In this document: in pieces, positions 1 to 8,824 of the stretch | How positions within the stretch are numbered: the first letter of the stretch is position 1 | Layout of the letters: every line of letters starts with the position of its first letter | Assembly: GCA_022572885.1 (NCBI GenBank) | Contig: JACZVC010000004.1 | Span: 1-64,000, forward strand | Length of the DNA: 64,000 bases | Source: Pseudomonadota bacterium | GTDB lineage: Bacteria; Pseudomonadota; Gammaproteobacteria; Steroidobacterales; MnTg04 | Reading direction: 5' to 3' | Made by a program: the position numbers and the translations under genes | The notes under the pieces: model-generated | What the model was told of the DNA's origin: nothing | What the model saw: only the letters and a program-made list of their open reading frames with translations | The model's database searches: none

Positions 1-193
1 TGATAGCAACCGGTGATGGACCTTCGACGTCGACCCGCTTGATGCGGGATCCGGTGACCTCGATAAGTCCCTGTTCAGCAACGTCCTCGTCGTCCTGGGC
101 AAAAGCCATGGACGGTATACTCGCAAAGGATGCTGCCACACCGGCCGTCAATGCGTAACGCACTGCGTCCTGGATGGGATTTCGCTCTTTCAT
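1..193 (-). CDS. TonB-dependent receptor, N-terminal part (cut by window edge)
   Basis: The 64 visible codons encode an N-terminal export signal (hydrophobic stretch ALTAGVAASFASIPSMAFA, followed by QDDED) and then the start of a plug domain, recognisable from VTGSRIKRVDVEGPSPV. This is the typical beginning of outer-membrane TonB-dependent receptors that import siderophores, oligosaccharides or peptides. The ATG at 193 is preceded by a strong AGGAGG ribosome binding site. The remaining receptor, including the barrel, lies beyond position 1, so the substrate cannot be judged. The gene is read away from the rest of the window and is separated from the methyltransferase by about 440 bases. Confidence 0.85.
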   Translation of the reverse strand, partial: MKERNPIQDAVRYALTAGVAASFASIPSMAFAQDDEDVAEQGLIEVTGSRIKRVDVEGPSPVAI

Positions 194-635
194 AAGTCCT
201 CCTCAGGGAGAGGTTAGTAGTTTTGATAACGACGGAAGATTCCGCTATTACCCCTAAGCCAACTAAGAAAACGCCGAATTCAAAAAACAACGGATTCCGT
301 AGTTGCGGCGATACTAGCACAACAAAGCCAGAAAGAAATAACTTGTGGTAAAAAAATTACAAGCCTTGAGACCCAGTCAAAATCAGGCAACCGAGGCACT
401 CGCTGGGGCAACTCATACCCGTGGCGTCAGCAACTGTACGCCAATTGAGAAACTTGGCAAAGGCCTTTTAATTCAATAACTAAGGAGTTCGATACGGGTT
501 TGGTTTTCGGTTGGGAATTCCACTCGAAGCAGATCGACAGACTTTGTTGCAGATAAGCAACAGCCGGCAAGAACCCACTGCGGAATTGGTTGCTGTGGCA
601 ACAAAGCAACATCCAGCGCGTTTTTCGCGCTCGAA
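194..635. other. Intergenic region upstream of the TonB receptor
   Basis: This 440-base gap is AT-richer than its surroundings and contains no credible gene on either strand. It should hold the promoter of the TonB receptor. A small stem-loop lies at 615-631, just past the methyltransferase stop. I see no recognisable Fur box or riboswitch. Confidence 0.5.
615..631 (-). terminator. Possible weak stem-loop after the methyltransferase gene
   Basis: On the minus strand AGCGCG, a five-base loop and CGCGCT form a 6-bp perfect stem right after the methyltransferase stop codon. There is no uridine run behind it, so intrinsic termination is uncertain. Confidence 0.3.
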
Positions 636-1628
636 TCAGGCGCCGATGGGGAGCGATGCCCGGAGCATCCTCCCGGCCAACAATTCCTGATCCTGGTAGA
701 TGTCCACCAGCGGCTCGGTCAGAAAACCCTGCGCCTCGAATAATGCGATGATCTCCTGGCCCTTTCGTTCGCTTACCGCGGCATTTTGCAAATCGTGCAA
801 GCGGGCCAGGTTGGCATCGAGCTGCAGCCGGTATCGGGCAAGCAAGGCAAGAACATCGGGACCCAGTTTCCGCTGCTGGCGAAAACAATCGCTGACCGAT
901 TTCAGCGCGTTTTGCAGGATCCGGGGATCGGGTGTTTGTGAGACCAGCGATTTCAGGTCGGTTGCCGATCGGTTTAGTCGTTCGCGGCTTTCTTCGGCCG
1001 CGGGGTCGCCGGCCAGCAAATGCGCCTGGTCGGCGGAAACATTGCTCATATGCTTTAGGAGATCGGCCGCGTGATCGAAAAATCCACTGTTTTCCAGTAG
1101 CTTGCCCAGCCTCAGTTCTTCGGCCGCGGTCTGCAGGACCACCGAGTCTGAGTGATGCATCACAAACAACAGGCGCGCTCCAGGGGCGCAAACCCGGGCC
1201 AGTTCGGCGACGGTTTGGCTAAGCGGCGTGTACTCCAGCGCATATTGGCCGCTGACCATATCGATACTGTTAGCGGGCAGGCCGCAGTCCTCGGCCGGCG
1301 TTTTTGAATAAAAACGGATCGCCGCCAGGCCGTCTGCATTCGATTTCACCATTGCCAGCGGGTCGATGTCCGCCTGATCGATCGCGTGTATCGAAAAACC
1401 GCTTTGCCGCTCGCCGGAAATGCGGCTGGCGATCAGCGCGATCGCCCCGTTGCCGGTCCCGATGTCCAGAATCGTCGCGTTGCCTTTGGCAGAGCGGAAA
1501 AATTCCTCCCAGACCTGGCGCAGCTTCCCCTGGTAATTACCGTCAAAGGCGTCTGCGCAGGAGGTCAGGAAGCCGTGACGCCAGTAATCGTCCCAATGCG
1601 ATGTATCCTTGTCTGCCGCCTTTGTCAT
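636..1628 (-). CDS. Class I SAM-dependent methyltransferase
   Basis: This 330-residue protein has the glycine-rich SAM-binding motif I (DIGTGNG, residues 55-61) and a following acidic segment (HAIDQADID). A methyltransferase-like QYALEY segment sits near the expected motif IV position. The C-terminal 150 residues are helical and do not match a subfamily I know, so the acceptor is unknown. It is the last gene of a minus-strand run: epimerase, aminotransferase, then this gene 54 bases downstream. That makes a sugar-linked methyl acceptor plausible, but this is inference from context. The fold assignment is firm; the substrate is not. Confidence 0.8.
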   Translation of the reverse strand: MTKAADKDTSHWDDYWRHGFLTSCADAFDGNYQGKLRQVWEEFFRSAKGNATILDIGTGNGAIALIASRISGERQSGFSIHAIDQADIDPLAMVKSNADGLAAIRFYSKTPAEDCGLPANSIDMVSGQYALEYTPLSQTVAELARVCAPGARLLFVMHHSDSVVLQTAAEELRLGKLLENSGFFDHAADLLKHMSNVSADQAHLLAGDPAAEESRERLNRSATDLKSLVSQTPDPRILQNALKSVSDCFRQQRKLGPDVLALLARYRLQLDANLARLHDLQNAAVSERKGQEIIALFEAQGFLTEPLVDIYQDQELLAGRMLRASLPIGA

Positions 1629-1682
1629 GTCTGTCCGGGCCGATCTCTGTGCGGCAAAAAACCGGCTCCTAAGATAGCACTA

Positions 1683-2795
1683 TCACCGGCTGGCCAGAAT
1701 CCGTGCCAGTTCGTCAGCCACCGTTATCTGCTGCCGTTCCGTTATTGCGGGGAACAAAGGCAACGCAATCGTCCGGCCTGCTATGGCTTCCGTTGCCGGC
1801 AACGACCCCCGGGGGACCGGGTAGCGTTGGCGGTAGAAATCAAGCAAGTGAACGGCCGGGAAGTAATCCCCCAATTCAATGCCTTTGCGAGCCATCCCGG
1901 CGATTAGCCGATCGCGCCGCGGTCGCGGGGCGTCCAGGGTGAGGACATAGACAAACCAGGCAATGCGACCGTGCGCGCAGTCGCGCGGCGGCAGGCTGAC
2001 GCCGGGTAGTCCTTCGAGCAGCCGGTGGTAACGGGCTGCCGCTGTACTTCGTCGTTCCAGGAACTCATCCAGCCTTTCGAGCTGGCCCGCCCCAAGCGCA
2101 CAGGCGAGTTCGGCCAGCCGGTAATTATGGCCCAGCCGGTCTGCCAGGAAGCCGTCCGCTGTTCTTCCCTGGTTCCTGAGGGCGCGGCAGAGCGCCAGTA
2201 ATTCAAGGTTCCGGCTGACGATGGCGCCCCCTTCGCCGGTAGTGATGAGTTTGTTGGGATAGAAGCCAAAAACACCGCAATCGCCCACACTGCCGACCGG
2301 CCTCCCGTTGCTGCTTGCGCCCAGCGCTTCGCAGGCGTCTTCGATCAGTCGCAGATTGTGGGCCCGGCAAAACTCAAGTACCGGGTCCATGGCAACCGGC
2401 CGGCCAAACAAGTGGACAACGATAACAGCCCTGGTCCTGTCGCTGACGCAGCGCGCCAGGTCTGCGCAGTCCATGTTCATGGTGTCGCGGCAGATATCGA
2501 TAAAAACCGGTGTCGCGCCCCGCCTGACTATCGCATTGACCGTCGCGACGAAAGTAAAGGACGGCGTGATGACCTCGTCGCCGGGCCCGATATCCAACGC
2601 TTGCAGGCACAGATCCAATGCTGCGCTGCCCGAGCTGACCGCCACCGCACCCGGACAAGCGCAGCGTTCCGCGAGCGCGGCCTCGAATTCGTGCAACCTG
2701 GATCCCTGGCTCAGGCGGGTGCTACGCAACACCTCGGCAACGCCGGCAATCTCCGGCTCGGAGATATCGGGTTGCGCCAGGGGAATTTCAGCCAT
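1683..2795 (-). CDS. DegT/DnrJ/EryC1/StrS-family PLP aminotransferase
   Basis: The 370-residue protein is a full-length member of the sugar aminotransferase family, which converts a nucleotide-linked keto-sugar to an amino-sugar using glutamate or glutamine. Visible signatures are SSGSAALDLCL near residue 54, the PLP-ring aspartate in IEDACEALGA (D153), and the Schiff-base lysine in FYPNKLITTGEGG (K182). The start overlaps the 3' end of the epimerase gene by 8 bases, suggesting translational coupling. Paired with a NeuC/LegG-type epimerase it resembles the LegC or perosamine-synthase type step, but dehydratase, synthase and CMP-transferase genes are absent nearby. Confidence 0.88.
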   Translation of the reverse strand: MAEIPLAQPDISEPEIAGVAEVLRSTRLSQGSRLHEFEAALAERCACPGAVAVSSGSAALDLCLQALDIGPGDEVITPSFTFVATVNAIVRRGATPVFIDICRDTMNMDCADLARCVSDRTRAVIVVHLFGRPVAMDPVLEFCRAHNLRLIEDACEALGASSNGRPVGSVGDCGVFGFYPNKLITTGEGGAIVSRNLELLALCRALRNQGRTADGFLADRLGHNYRLAELACALGAGQLERLDEFLERRSTAAARYHRLLEGLPGVSLPPRDCAHGRIAWFVYVLTLDAPRPRRDRLIAGMARKGIELGDYFPAVHLLDFYRQRYPVPRGSLPATEAIAGRTIALPLFPAITERQQITVADELARILASR

Positions 2796-3990
2796 GGCCG
2801 GGATTGCGCTGTTCGGTCAGTACAGGGTCCGTGCAGGCGGGCACGTTTTTCTTTATCAGCAGTTCTTGTTTTTCCGGCAAACCGGCAATCAAGCTGGCGA
2901 TCTGGCGTCCGGCGGTGCCGTCGCCATAAGGGTTTTGCATGTCGTACAACGAGGCCCGGAAAGTTTCGCTGCTGGCTTTGTCGATCGCGGCACGGATTTG
3001 GTCCGCTTGCGCCGGGCAGTCGATGATGTTGTCCGCGCGTTCGCGCCCCTGCTGGCGTATACCGATGTTGACCGCCGGTAATTTCAACGCCGGCGTTTCC
3101 ATGATCCCGCTCGAGGAATTACCGATAAGAAAAAGGCTGTGCTTCAACAGCCCCCAGTAATCCAGGTGAGCCAGGTTCACAAACAGGCTGGCATTGGCGT
3201 TGCGCCGGCAGAAATCACGGGATTGCCGGATCAGCTTGCGGCTTCCCGCGTCCGCATTCGGGAAGCAGATGATCTTGGCAAGGGAAATATTTTCCAATGC
3301 GCCGAGCAAGGCAATGGCATCGGCTTCCGGGTCCGCCGCCAGCGTGACCGGGTGTACGGAAACCATGCAATAAGGCTGATCGAGATCGATTGCCAGTCTT
3401 TCACCGAGCTCGGCCGGGCCAGGGATCGTGGCTTCACGCAGGTGATCCAGTGACGGCGCACCGACCTGGTGTACGCGCCAGGCCTCTTCCCCCAGCGCCA
3501 GCACCCTTTGCTTTGCCATGGCCGTCGGCGTGAAATGGACGTGGCTAAGCTTGGTCAGGGCGTTGCGGACCGCATCGTCGATCGCGCCCTCGCTGATCTC
3601 GCCGCCCTCTATATGGGCGATCGGAATCCGCAGCGCCAGCGCGACGCTGGCCGGCGCCAGCATTTCGTATCGATCGGCGATGACCAGCACCAGGTCCGGC
3701 CGGTCGCGGGACAGTATTTCAGTCAGCCCCAGCGTCGCCAGTCCTATGGATTTGCTCATACCGACATCGCTGTCGGAACTGAGCAGGCACTCGACCGTTT
3801 CATCGACGGTAAAACCCTGGCGCTTGATTTCATCGGCGGTCGAGCCAAATTCGGGCGCCAGGTGGGCGCCCATAACGACCAGTTTCGGCTCGATCCGCGG
3901 GTGGGCCAGCATCTGCCGCAGCGGCCAGTGCAGGTGGCCAAAATCCGCTCTTGACGAGGTGATGACCGCGACTCTCACAGGCTGGCTCAT
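2788..3990 (-). CDS. NeuC/LegG-type hydrolysing UDP-N-acetylglucosamine 2-epimerase
   Basis: Enzymes of this family hydrolyse and epimerise UDP-GlcNAc or a diacetamido derivative, releasing UDP and the free ManNAc-type sugar used for nonulosonic acids. The protein begins MSQPVRVAVITSSRADFG, and SRADFG (13-18) is typical of NeuC-type members. HIEGGE (126-131) and a GNSSSG motif in the C-terminal half match the UDP-binding cleft of the GT-B fold. I chose the ATG at 3990, giving 400 residues, because the upstream extension to 4101 has no family resemblance and would overlap the amidohydrolase gene. It is co-oriented with the aminotransferase, which it overlaps by 8 bases. Confidence 0.88.
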   Translation of the reverse strand: MSQPVRVAVITSSRADFGHLHWPLRQMLAHPRIEPKLVVMGAHLAPEFGSTADEIKRQGFTVDETVECLLSSDSDVGMSKSIGLATLGLTEILSRDRPDLVLVIADRYEMLAPASVALALRIPIAHIEGGEISEGAIDDAVRNALTKLSHVHFTPTAMAKQRVLALGEEAWRVHQVGAPSLDHLREATIPGPAELGERLAIDLDQPYCMVSVHPVTLAADPEADAIALLGALENISLAKIICFPNADAGSRKLIRQSRDFCRRNANASLFVNLAHLDYWGLLKHSLFLIGNSSSGIMETPALKLPAVNIGIRQQGRERADNIIDCPAQADQIRAAIDKASSETFRASLYDMQNPYGDGTAGRQIASLIAGLPEKQELLIKKNVPACTDPVLTEQRNPGHG

Positions 3991-4051
3991 CTCAGGTCCG
4001 TTGCCCGCGCGCGCTGGTGTTCCACGGGTATGGGAAGGCGCCATCCTCGAT

Positions 4052-5413
4052 CTATCGTAGCGCCCAAAAGGCCAGTCCCTGGCTGATCTGCTCATGGTCA
4101 AGCCACTGGCCCTTGAGCATGACGCCCCTGATTTTTCGTGTATTGCTGATATCTGCGAACGGATTGGCTTCGAGCAGGATCAGATTCGCAGACAATCCCA
4201 CCCGGACACGGCCAAACTGGTCTTCGGCGCCGAAGTAGCGGGCTGGATTGACAGTTCCGGTCCGCAACGCCTGGTAAGGCGTCAGACCCGCAGCGACCAG
4301 CAATTCGAGTTCCTGGTGAGCAGCGACTCCGGGCACGTTAAAAACCTGGGGGGCGTCAGAACCCAGCAACAGGCCCGCGCCCTGGTCGTGCAGGGCTTTG
4401 ATGAGCTTGCGGCGGAGCGCGATAAACTGCTCCGCGGCCGCCCGATCGTAACCGGGATCGTTGAGTATCGCGTTTTTGCTCTTCGACCAGCTCGCGAGTG
4501 TAGCCGCCGGGACATAGGCCATTTCCGGCCACAGGGACATTTCCGAGGCAGCCGGCGGCAGGACCCAGTGCTCCAGAAATGTTTGTGTCGGGACGATCCA
4601 GACACCCGCCTTCGCGGTCGCACTGGCCAGCGGCTCGATCCGGGCTTCGTCGATCAGGCCTGCCAGCCCCAAACCGAACAAGCCATTGGCTGCGTCGGGA
4701 TAGGCCGTGTCTTCCGGAACCAGCGCCTGCAGGTAGCCGTCCAGGTGATCGATGCTGGCCTGGCCCAGCCGCAACGCTTCGGGCACGCCGACCAGCAAGC
4801 CGACATGACCGGCGTAGGGGATGCCGAGTTCGTCGGCCACGCGATCGATCGCCCTGAATTCGCGCAGATTCAGCCCGGGGTGAAGTTTGACGAAGTCAAA
4901 GCCCGCGGCCTGCTGTTGCCTGACCTTGCTGCCCGCGTCCGCGGGGCCGTTAACGCTGCGGCCGTTCAGCGATGGCCCGGAGGTGTAAAGTCGAGGGCCG
5001 AATCTGTGCCCCAGCGCCAGTTGCCGCCTGAGATCCAGGTGATCCGCCGCGCCCAGCATGCCCCTGACTACAGTGATGCCGTGGGCGACATTGAGAAAAA
5101 GGATTCGGTCCAGGTTGTCCGGATCGGCCAGCCCCGGAATATGTGCGTGCATTTCCGCCAGCCCCGGCATCAGGTAGAGGTCATCGCCGCGGATTTTCCG
5201 CGTCCCCGGGGGCAGCGGGATTTCATCGGCCGGACCCATTTTGCTGATGCGGCCTTCTTCGATGATTACCGTTTGCGATGCCAACACGACTTCGCTATCC
5301 ATCGTCAAAACATTGACATTGACGAACGCAAATGGCACAGACGCGGCGCTGGCGTAATCGCTGCCGAAGGCCGCAATACCCAGCAGGAAAACAGTCAGCA
5401 ACCGAAAAATCAT
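4052..5413 (-). CDS. Exported amidohydrolase (imidazolonepropionase-like)
   Basis: This 453-residue protein starts with a signal peptide (hydrophobic LLTVFLLGIAAFG, likely cut after ASA near residue 24). It carries the metal-binding HxH of the amidohydrolase superfamily (GLAEMHAHIPG, H89/H91) and a late GSDAP aspartate motif in the metal centre. The N-terminal beta-sandwich (FVNVNVLTMDS...VIIEEGRI) and C-terminal FGRVRVGLSANLILLEANPF are typical of secreted imidazolonepropionase-like enzymes acting on cyclic amides, peptides or xenobiotics. The substrate cannot be assigned. It lies between an OmpA-like gene upstream and the epimerase gene 61 bases downstream, with no obvious functional link to the latter. 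Confidence 0.85.
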   Translation of the reverse strand: MIFRLLTVFLLGIAAFGSDYASAASVPFAFVNVNVLTMDSEVVLASQTVIIEEGRISKMGPADEIPLPPGTRKIRGDDLYLMPGLAEMHAHIPGLADPDNLDRILFLNVAHGITVVRGMLGAADHLDLRRQLALGHRFGPRLYTSGPSLNGRSVNGPADAGSKVRQQQAAGFDFVKLHPGLNLREFRAIDRVADELGIPYAGHVGLLVGVPEALRLGQASIDHLDGYLQALVPEDTAYPDAANGLFGLGLAGLIDEARIEPLASATAKAGVWIVPTQTFLEHWVLPPAASEMSLWPEMAYVPAATLASWSKSKNAILNDPGYDRAAAEQFIALRRKLIKALHDQGAGLLLGSDAPQVFNVPGVAAHQELELLVAAGLTPYQALRTGTVNPARYFGAEDQFGRVRVGLSANLILLEANPFADISNTRKIRGVMLKGQWLDHEQISQGLAFWALR

Positions 5414-5441
5414 GGCCTGGGTCTCACCGCAAGTACAAAGA

Positions 5442-5468
5442 GCCCCGGCGGCCAGACGCCACCGGGGC
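5442..5468 (-). terminator. Stem-loop terminator after the OmpA-like gene
   Basis: GCCCCGG (5442-5448) pairs with CCGGGGC (5462-5468), with an inner GGC/GCC pair. On the minus strand it is followed by the U-rich CTCTTTGTACTT. It sits just after the OmpA-like stop codon and before the amidohydrolase start, so it probably separates the two transcripts. Confidence 0.55.
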
Positions 5469-5482
5469 CGAACGCATAGCGC

Positions 5483-6664
5483 CTACTCGCCGAGTATGCG
5501 CAAGGTAACCCGGCGATTTTCTGCGCGGCCCGCGGCCGTCGCATTGCTGGCGATCGGGTTGCTTTCGCCATAACCCCTGGCGCTCAGCATGCCGGCGTCG
5601 ACCCCATGGCTGACGAGGTAGTTCATGACAGACTGGGCCCGGCGCCCGGACAGGTTCTGGTTATACGCGGCCGATCCGGAACTGTCGGTGTAACCGGCAA
5701 CTTCGACTCGCAGATCGCTGTTCTTCAGTAGCGTGGCCGCGGCGTCATCGAGACGCGCCGACGAATCGGCGGTCAGGTCAGCGGAATTGGTCTCGAAATT
5801 AACCCCCCGCAGGTGGATTTCCTCCTGCAATTCGCAACCGCGATTGTCGACCCGCGTGCCAGCCGGCGTGCCCGGGCAGTTGTCCATATAGTCGGCCACG
5901 CCATCGCCATCGCTGTCGAGAGGGCATCCGCGCCCATCGACCGGTGCACCGGACGGCGTATCCGGGCAGCGGTCAGCGCCATCGACCACCCCATCGCCGT
6001 CGGCGTCATATTCGCATCCGTTCGCCTTGACGGCTCTGCCGCGTGGCGTGCCCGGGCATCGATCAGCGCCATCGGCCACGCCATCGCCATCCGCATCGCT
6101 GGGTGCGCTCGGCGCGGGCTCTGCGTGGGGAGAGCCAAAAGGAATCTGCAGACCGATCATCGCAACCAAATCGTTGGTCGAGCCGTTCGGGGCGAAGAAC
6201 TTTCTCAGTCTCAGTTCAGGGCGCAACGAGACGGTGCCGCCGCGGCCCAGATCGATCAGCAAGCCCATGCCGATCGAACCTGTTTTTTCACGAAAATTAA
6301 GGGCCGGATCGGTACTGTCGATATTCATGGCGCCCAGCCCCAGCAAAAAATAGGGCGACCAGCTTGCGTCACGGAACCAGACTCGCAGGAAGTTCAGCTC
6401 CAGCTCGCGGATATCCTGATCCGCGCCCCCGCTGCCGGGGTGATTGACACTGGTGTACATCAGTTCCAGATTCACTTTGTCGGTCAGGGCGCGGCCAAAG
6501 CCAACGGCAAAACCGGACTCGTCTTCCCGCGGTTGGCCGTCGGCTACCCATACGCCGATGGCTGCGGGTGTCAGATACCACTGCCCGGCCTTTTCCTCGG
6601 CCAATGTCACGTTTGCCCAGATCAGGCCGATGCACAAAAACGCAAGAATTCTGGAAAGTTTCAT
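5483..6664 (-). CDS. OmpA-family outer-membrane protein with thrombospondin type 3 repeats
   Basis: The 393-residue protein has a signal peptide (MKLSRILAFLCIGLIWANVTLA), then a probable eight-stranded barrel up to about residue 180. Three calcium-binding TSP3 repeats follow (DADGDGVADGADRCP-type, each with acidic loops and paired cysteines), and then a C-terminal OmpA peptidoglycan-binding domain. The last contains VEVAGYTDSSGS and the SGRRAQSVMNYL helix. It likely tethers the outer membrane to the wall. A GGGGAG ribosome site precedes the ATG. A terminator-like hairpin follows the gene. Confidence 0.92.
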   Translation of the reverse strand: MKLSRILAFLCIGLIWANVTLAEEKAGQWYLTPAAIGVWVADGQPREDESGFAVGFGRALTDKVNLELMYTSVNHPGSGGADQDIRELELNFLRVWFRDASWSPYFLLGLGAMNIDSTDPALNFREKTGSIGMGLLIDLGRGGTVSLRPELRLRKFFAPNGSTNDLVAMIGLQIPFGSPHAEPAPSAPSDADGDGVADGADRCPGTPRGRAVKANGCEYDADGDGVVDGADRCPDTPSGAPVDGRGCPLDSDGDGVADYMDNCPGTPAGTRVDNRGCELQEEIHLRGVNFETNSADLTADSSARLDDAAATLLKNSDLRVEVAGYTDSSGSAAYNQNLSGRRAQSVMNYLVSHGVDAGMLSARGYGESNPIASNATAAGRAENRRVTLRILGE

Positions 6665-6780
6665 TGGGTAGCTCCCCGGCTGTTGCAGGTGATGGTGTCC
6701 CGCAATCTGTGTGTTGCGATGGCGCCAACAGTCATTGATGGCGTGATAATAACCGAATTTTCTTGCCGGTACAGCGTGGA

Positions 6781-8688
6781 TCAGGGCGAGAGAATTTCGG
6801 CCCAGTTATTGATCAGGCTGTCACGGCGCCTCAGCAAGGCGCGAATCTGGTCGCGGTTGATATAAGCGCCGAGTTCGGCGCTCAACTGCTCGGCATCCAG
6901 CGCGGCAAGCCGGTCGGCCATTTCCCGGGGCATCTTCAGCTCGCGCTCGCGCACGTACGGCGGTTTGTTGCGATAGGTTCGGAAACTGCGCGACTGGTCT
7001 ATCAGTTTGAGCATCCAGTCGCCTTGCGTGTAAGTGACATTCTGTTGCGTGCGATCATCGTTATAGATCAGCGTGTCCCAGACATACATCAGGTCGTGTT
7101 GTGGTTGCAGCGGACACCAGCCATTGGCCTTGATCTTCTCGCGGTTTTTTTTCAGCAGGCTGATCAATCCATCCATCCAGAAAATCAGCGCGCCATCTTC
7201 GCCGTTTATGTTGCGCTCGACCGCAACCGGGACCATATCGAGACCCAGCATGCGGTCCAGCCGGTAAGCGGCGATTTCATACTGCCAGCGGTCTGAGACG
7301 TTCAGCATGCGGTTTTTATTGGGTCCGCGGCCGCGGCGAATTTCGGTCGACTCGGTCTTGAATATCGCGTCCAGTTGAACGCCGTCTTTTTCCAGGGTCA
7401 GGCGAGTCGGCAGGGTGACGCCAACGGGGATTGCCTCGCTGCCGATTACGCTCGCGGTACGCAAGAATTCCGCCAGCTCGTCATCCGACATATTGTTGGG
7501 CCGGGCGCCCACTTTTCTTGTTTGCACGTACGGGGATTCGAGGCCTTCCCGATCGAGGTAGCGGACCCGCAGACCATGCTCGTCGATAATCAGTGCGGCG
7601 GCGCTGCCGCCGTAGTGCGAAGTCAGCATGCCGGTATCCAGCAGGACGATTCTGCCGTCATCCCGGCTTTCAACTTTTCGGCTCGTTGTTGGCGTGTGTC
7701 CGAGTACCGCGCGTTGCACCTGCTGAGTCTCCAGCGCTCGCCTGGTGTTGCTGCTTTCGCTGAGTGGATAGCACAGCGCGCTGCCGCGATACCAGAGCGG
7801 GCCGTCGGCGTTGAGTGCCACGCCTTCATTGGCAGCCAACAGGCTGCTGGCGGCGAGACGAAACTCTTCCCTAACATCTTCGTCGGCTGCCAGGATCGTC
7901 GCAATGGCGATTACATCCGGGACGTTTTGTTTCGAAGAGACAAAACCTGCTTTGTTCAATGCATGCCATGCTTCCGCGTATAGTCGAATTTCCGCCAACA
8001 TGGTTTGGTTCAGTTCGCCTAACGGCATTTCGCCGATCACCGGGGCCAGCCCGCCGTGCACGAAAAGCGTATCGTTGACGACGAGTACTACGGATTGTTC
8101 AAGCAGCCAGTTGCCGTACTTGCCCTGCGGCGAGAAAGCCTCAAGACGGGCAAAATATCCGGCCGGGAATTGTCGATCGAACTCCGCCCTTGTTTGATCG
8201 CTGGACAGGGTCGCCTGATCACGCTGGCGCTGATAATTGGCGTATGCGGCCTGGCGTTGTGCCACTGTTTCCTCGCCGGCAAATTCGGCAATCTCCTGTT
8301 CAGACACGTATCGCCAGTCACCGATCATGTTCATTACTTCGTGATTGCCCAGTGCCAGCAATACTTTGCCGCCGGCTTTGCCAGCCTGTGTCTGCAATGA
8401 CATCAGCAGATCCAATGCCGCGCGCGATGCCGGACCGCGATCCACGATATCGCCAAGGCTGACCAGATAACTGTCGCCGCCGGACCAGTTGCCCTCGTCG
8501 TCGATGATGTCGGTTTGCCTCAAGATGCTGGCCATGTCCTCGTAGGCACCCGAAACATCGGCAATGACGACCACGCGGGATACACCGGAATACCTCGCTT
8601 CTGGATTATCCTCGGCGATTGCCTGGCCAACGGCCAGCACCATGATCGCTAGATGGAGGAACAGATTGAGCAATGGTCTGCGGGTCAT
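6781..8688 (-). CDS. Exported PPP-type phosphatase fused to a Fam20/HipA-like kinase domain
   Basis: The start at 8688 gives a clear signal peptide (MTRRPLLNLFLHLAIMVLAV) and 635 residues. The first half is a PPP-family phosphoesterase of the Shewanella-like type: GDIVDRG (79-85), GNHE (114-117), VHGG (210-213) and GHTP (330-333). The first metal motif reads ADVSG instead of GDxHG, so one metal-ligand histidine is replaced by serine. The second half (about 415-635) resembles Fam20/HipA-type kinases: a candidate ATP lysine in AIFKT (K444), AAYRLDRMLGLDMVP, NDDRTQQN (543-550) and LIDQSRSF (562-569). The kinase assignment rests on motif resemblance. Substrates are unknown; the signal peptide places both domains outside the cytoplasm. 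Confidence 0.8.
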   Translation of the reverse strand: MTRRPLLNLFLHLAIMVLAVGQAIAEDNPEARYSGVSRVVVIADVSGAYEDMASILRQTDIIDDEGNWSGGDSYLVSLGDIVDRGPASRAALDLLMSLQTQAGKAGGKVLLALGNHEVMNMIGDWRYVSEQEIAEFAGEETVAQRQAAYANYQRQRDQATLSSDQTRAEFDRQFPAGYFARLEAFSPQGKYGNWLLEQSVVLVVNDTLFVHGGLAPVIGEMPLGELNQTMLAEIRLYAEAWHALNKAGFVSSKQNVPDVIAIATILAADEDVREEFRLAASSLLAANEGVALNADGPLWYRGSALCYPLSESSNTRRALETQQVQRAVLGHTPTTSRKVESRDDGRIVLLDTGMLTSHYGGSAAALIIDEHGLRVRYLDREGLESPYVQTRKVGARPNNMSDDELAEFLRTASVIGSEAIPVGVTLPTRLTLEKDGVQLDAIFKTESTEIRRGRGPNKNRMLNVSDRWQYEIAAYRLDRMLGLDMVPVAVERNINGEDGALIFWMDGLISLLKKNREKIKANGWCPLQPQHDLMYVWDTLIYNDDRTQQNVTYTQGDWMLKLIDQSRSFRTYRNKPPYVRERELKMPREMADRLAALDAEQLSAELGAYINRDQIRALLRRRDSLINNWAEILSP

Positions 8689-8824
8689 AAAATTCAACCG
8701 TCGGTAAGCCGTTATTGATAACGTCACTGAGTAAGGCTAGGCGAAGCGAAGCGTTTTTGCCATAGTCTGGACGGCTGCGGGCGGATTTGGAGCGCAGGTG
8801 AGCTGATATGAGGATGGATTCACT

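Noticed and set aside
427-1191. 254-codon open frame on the minus strand in another frame of the methyltransferase
   Set aside because: Arginine- and proline-rich composition typical of a shadow frame. The methyltransferase in the other frame has clear motifs.
4094-5479. 461-codon open frame on the plus strand
   Set aside because: It is antisense to the amidohydrolase, which has HxH, signal peptide and family motifs. The plus frame has no domain, signal or ribosome site.
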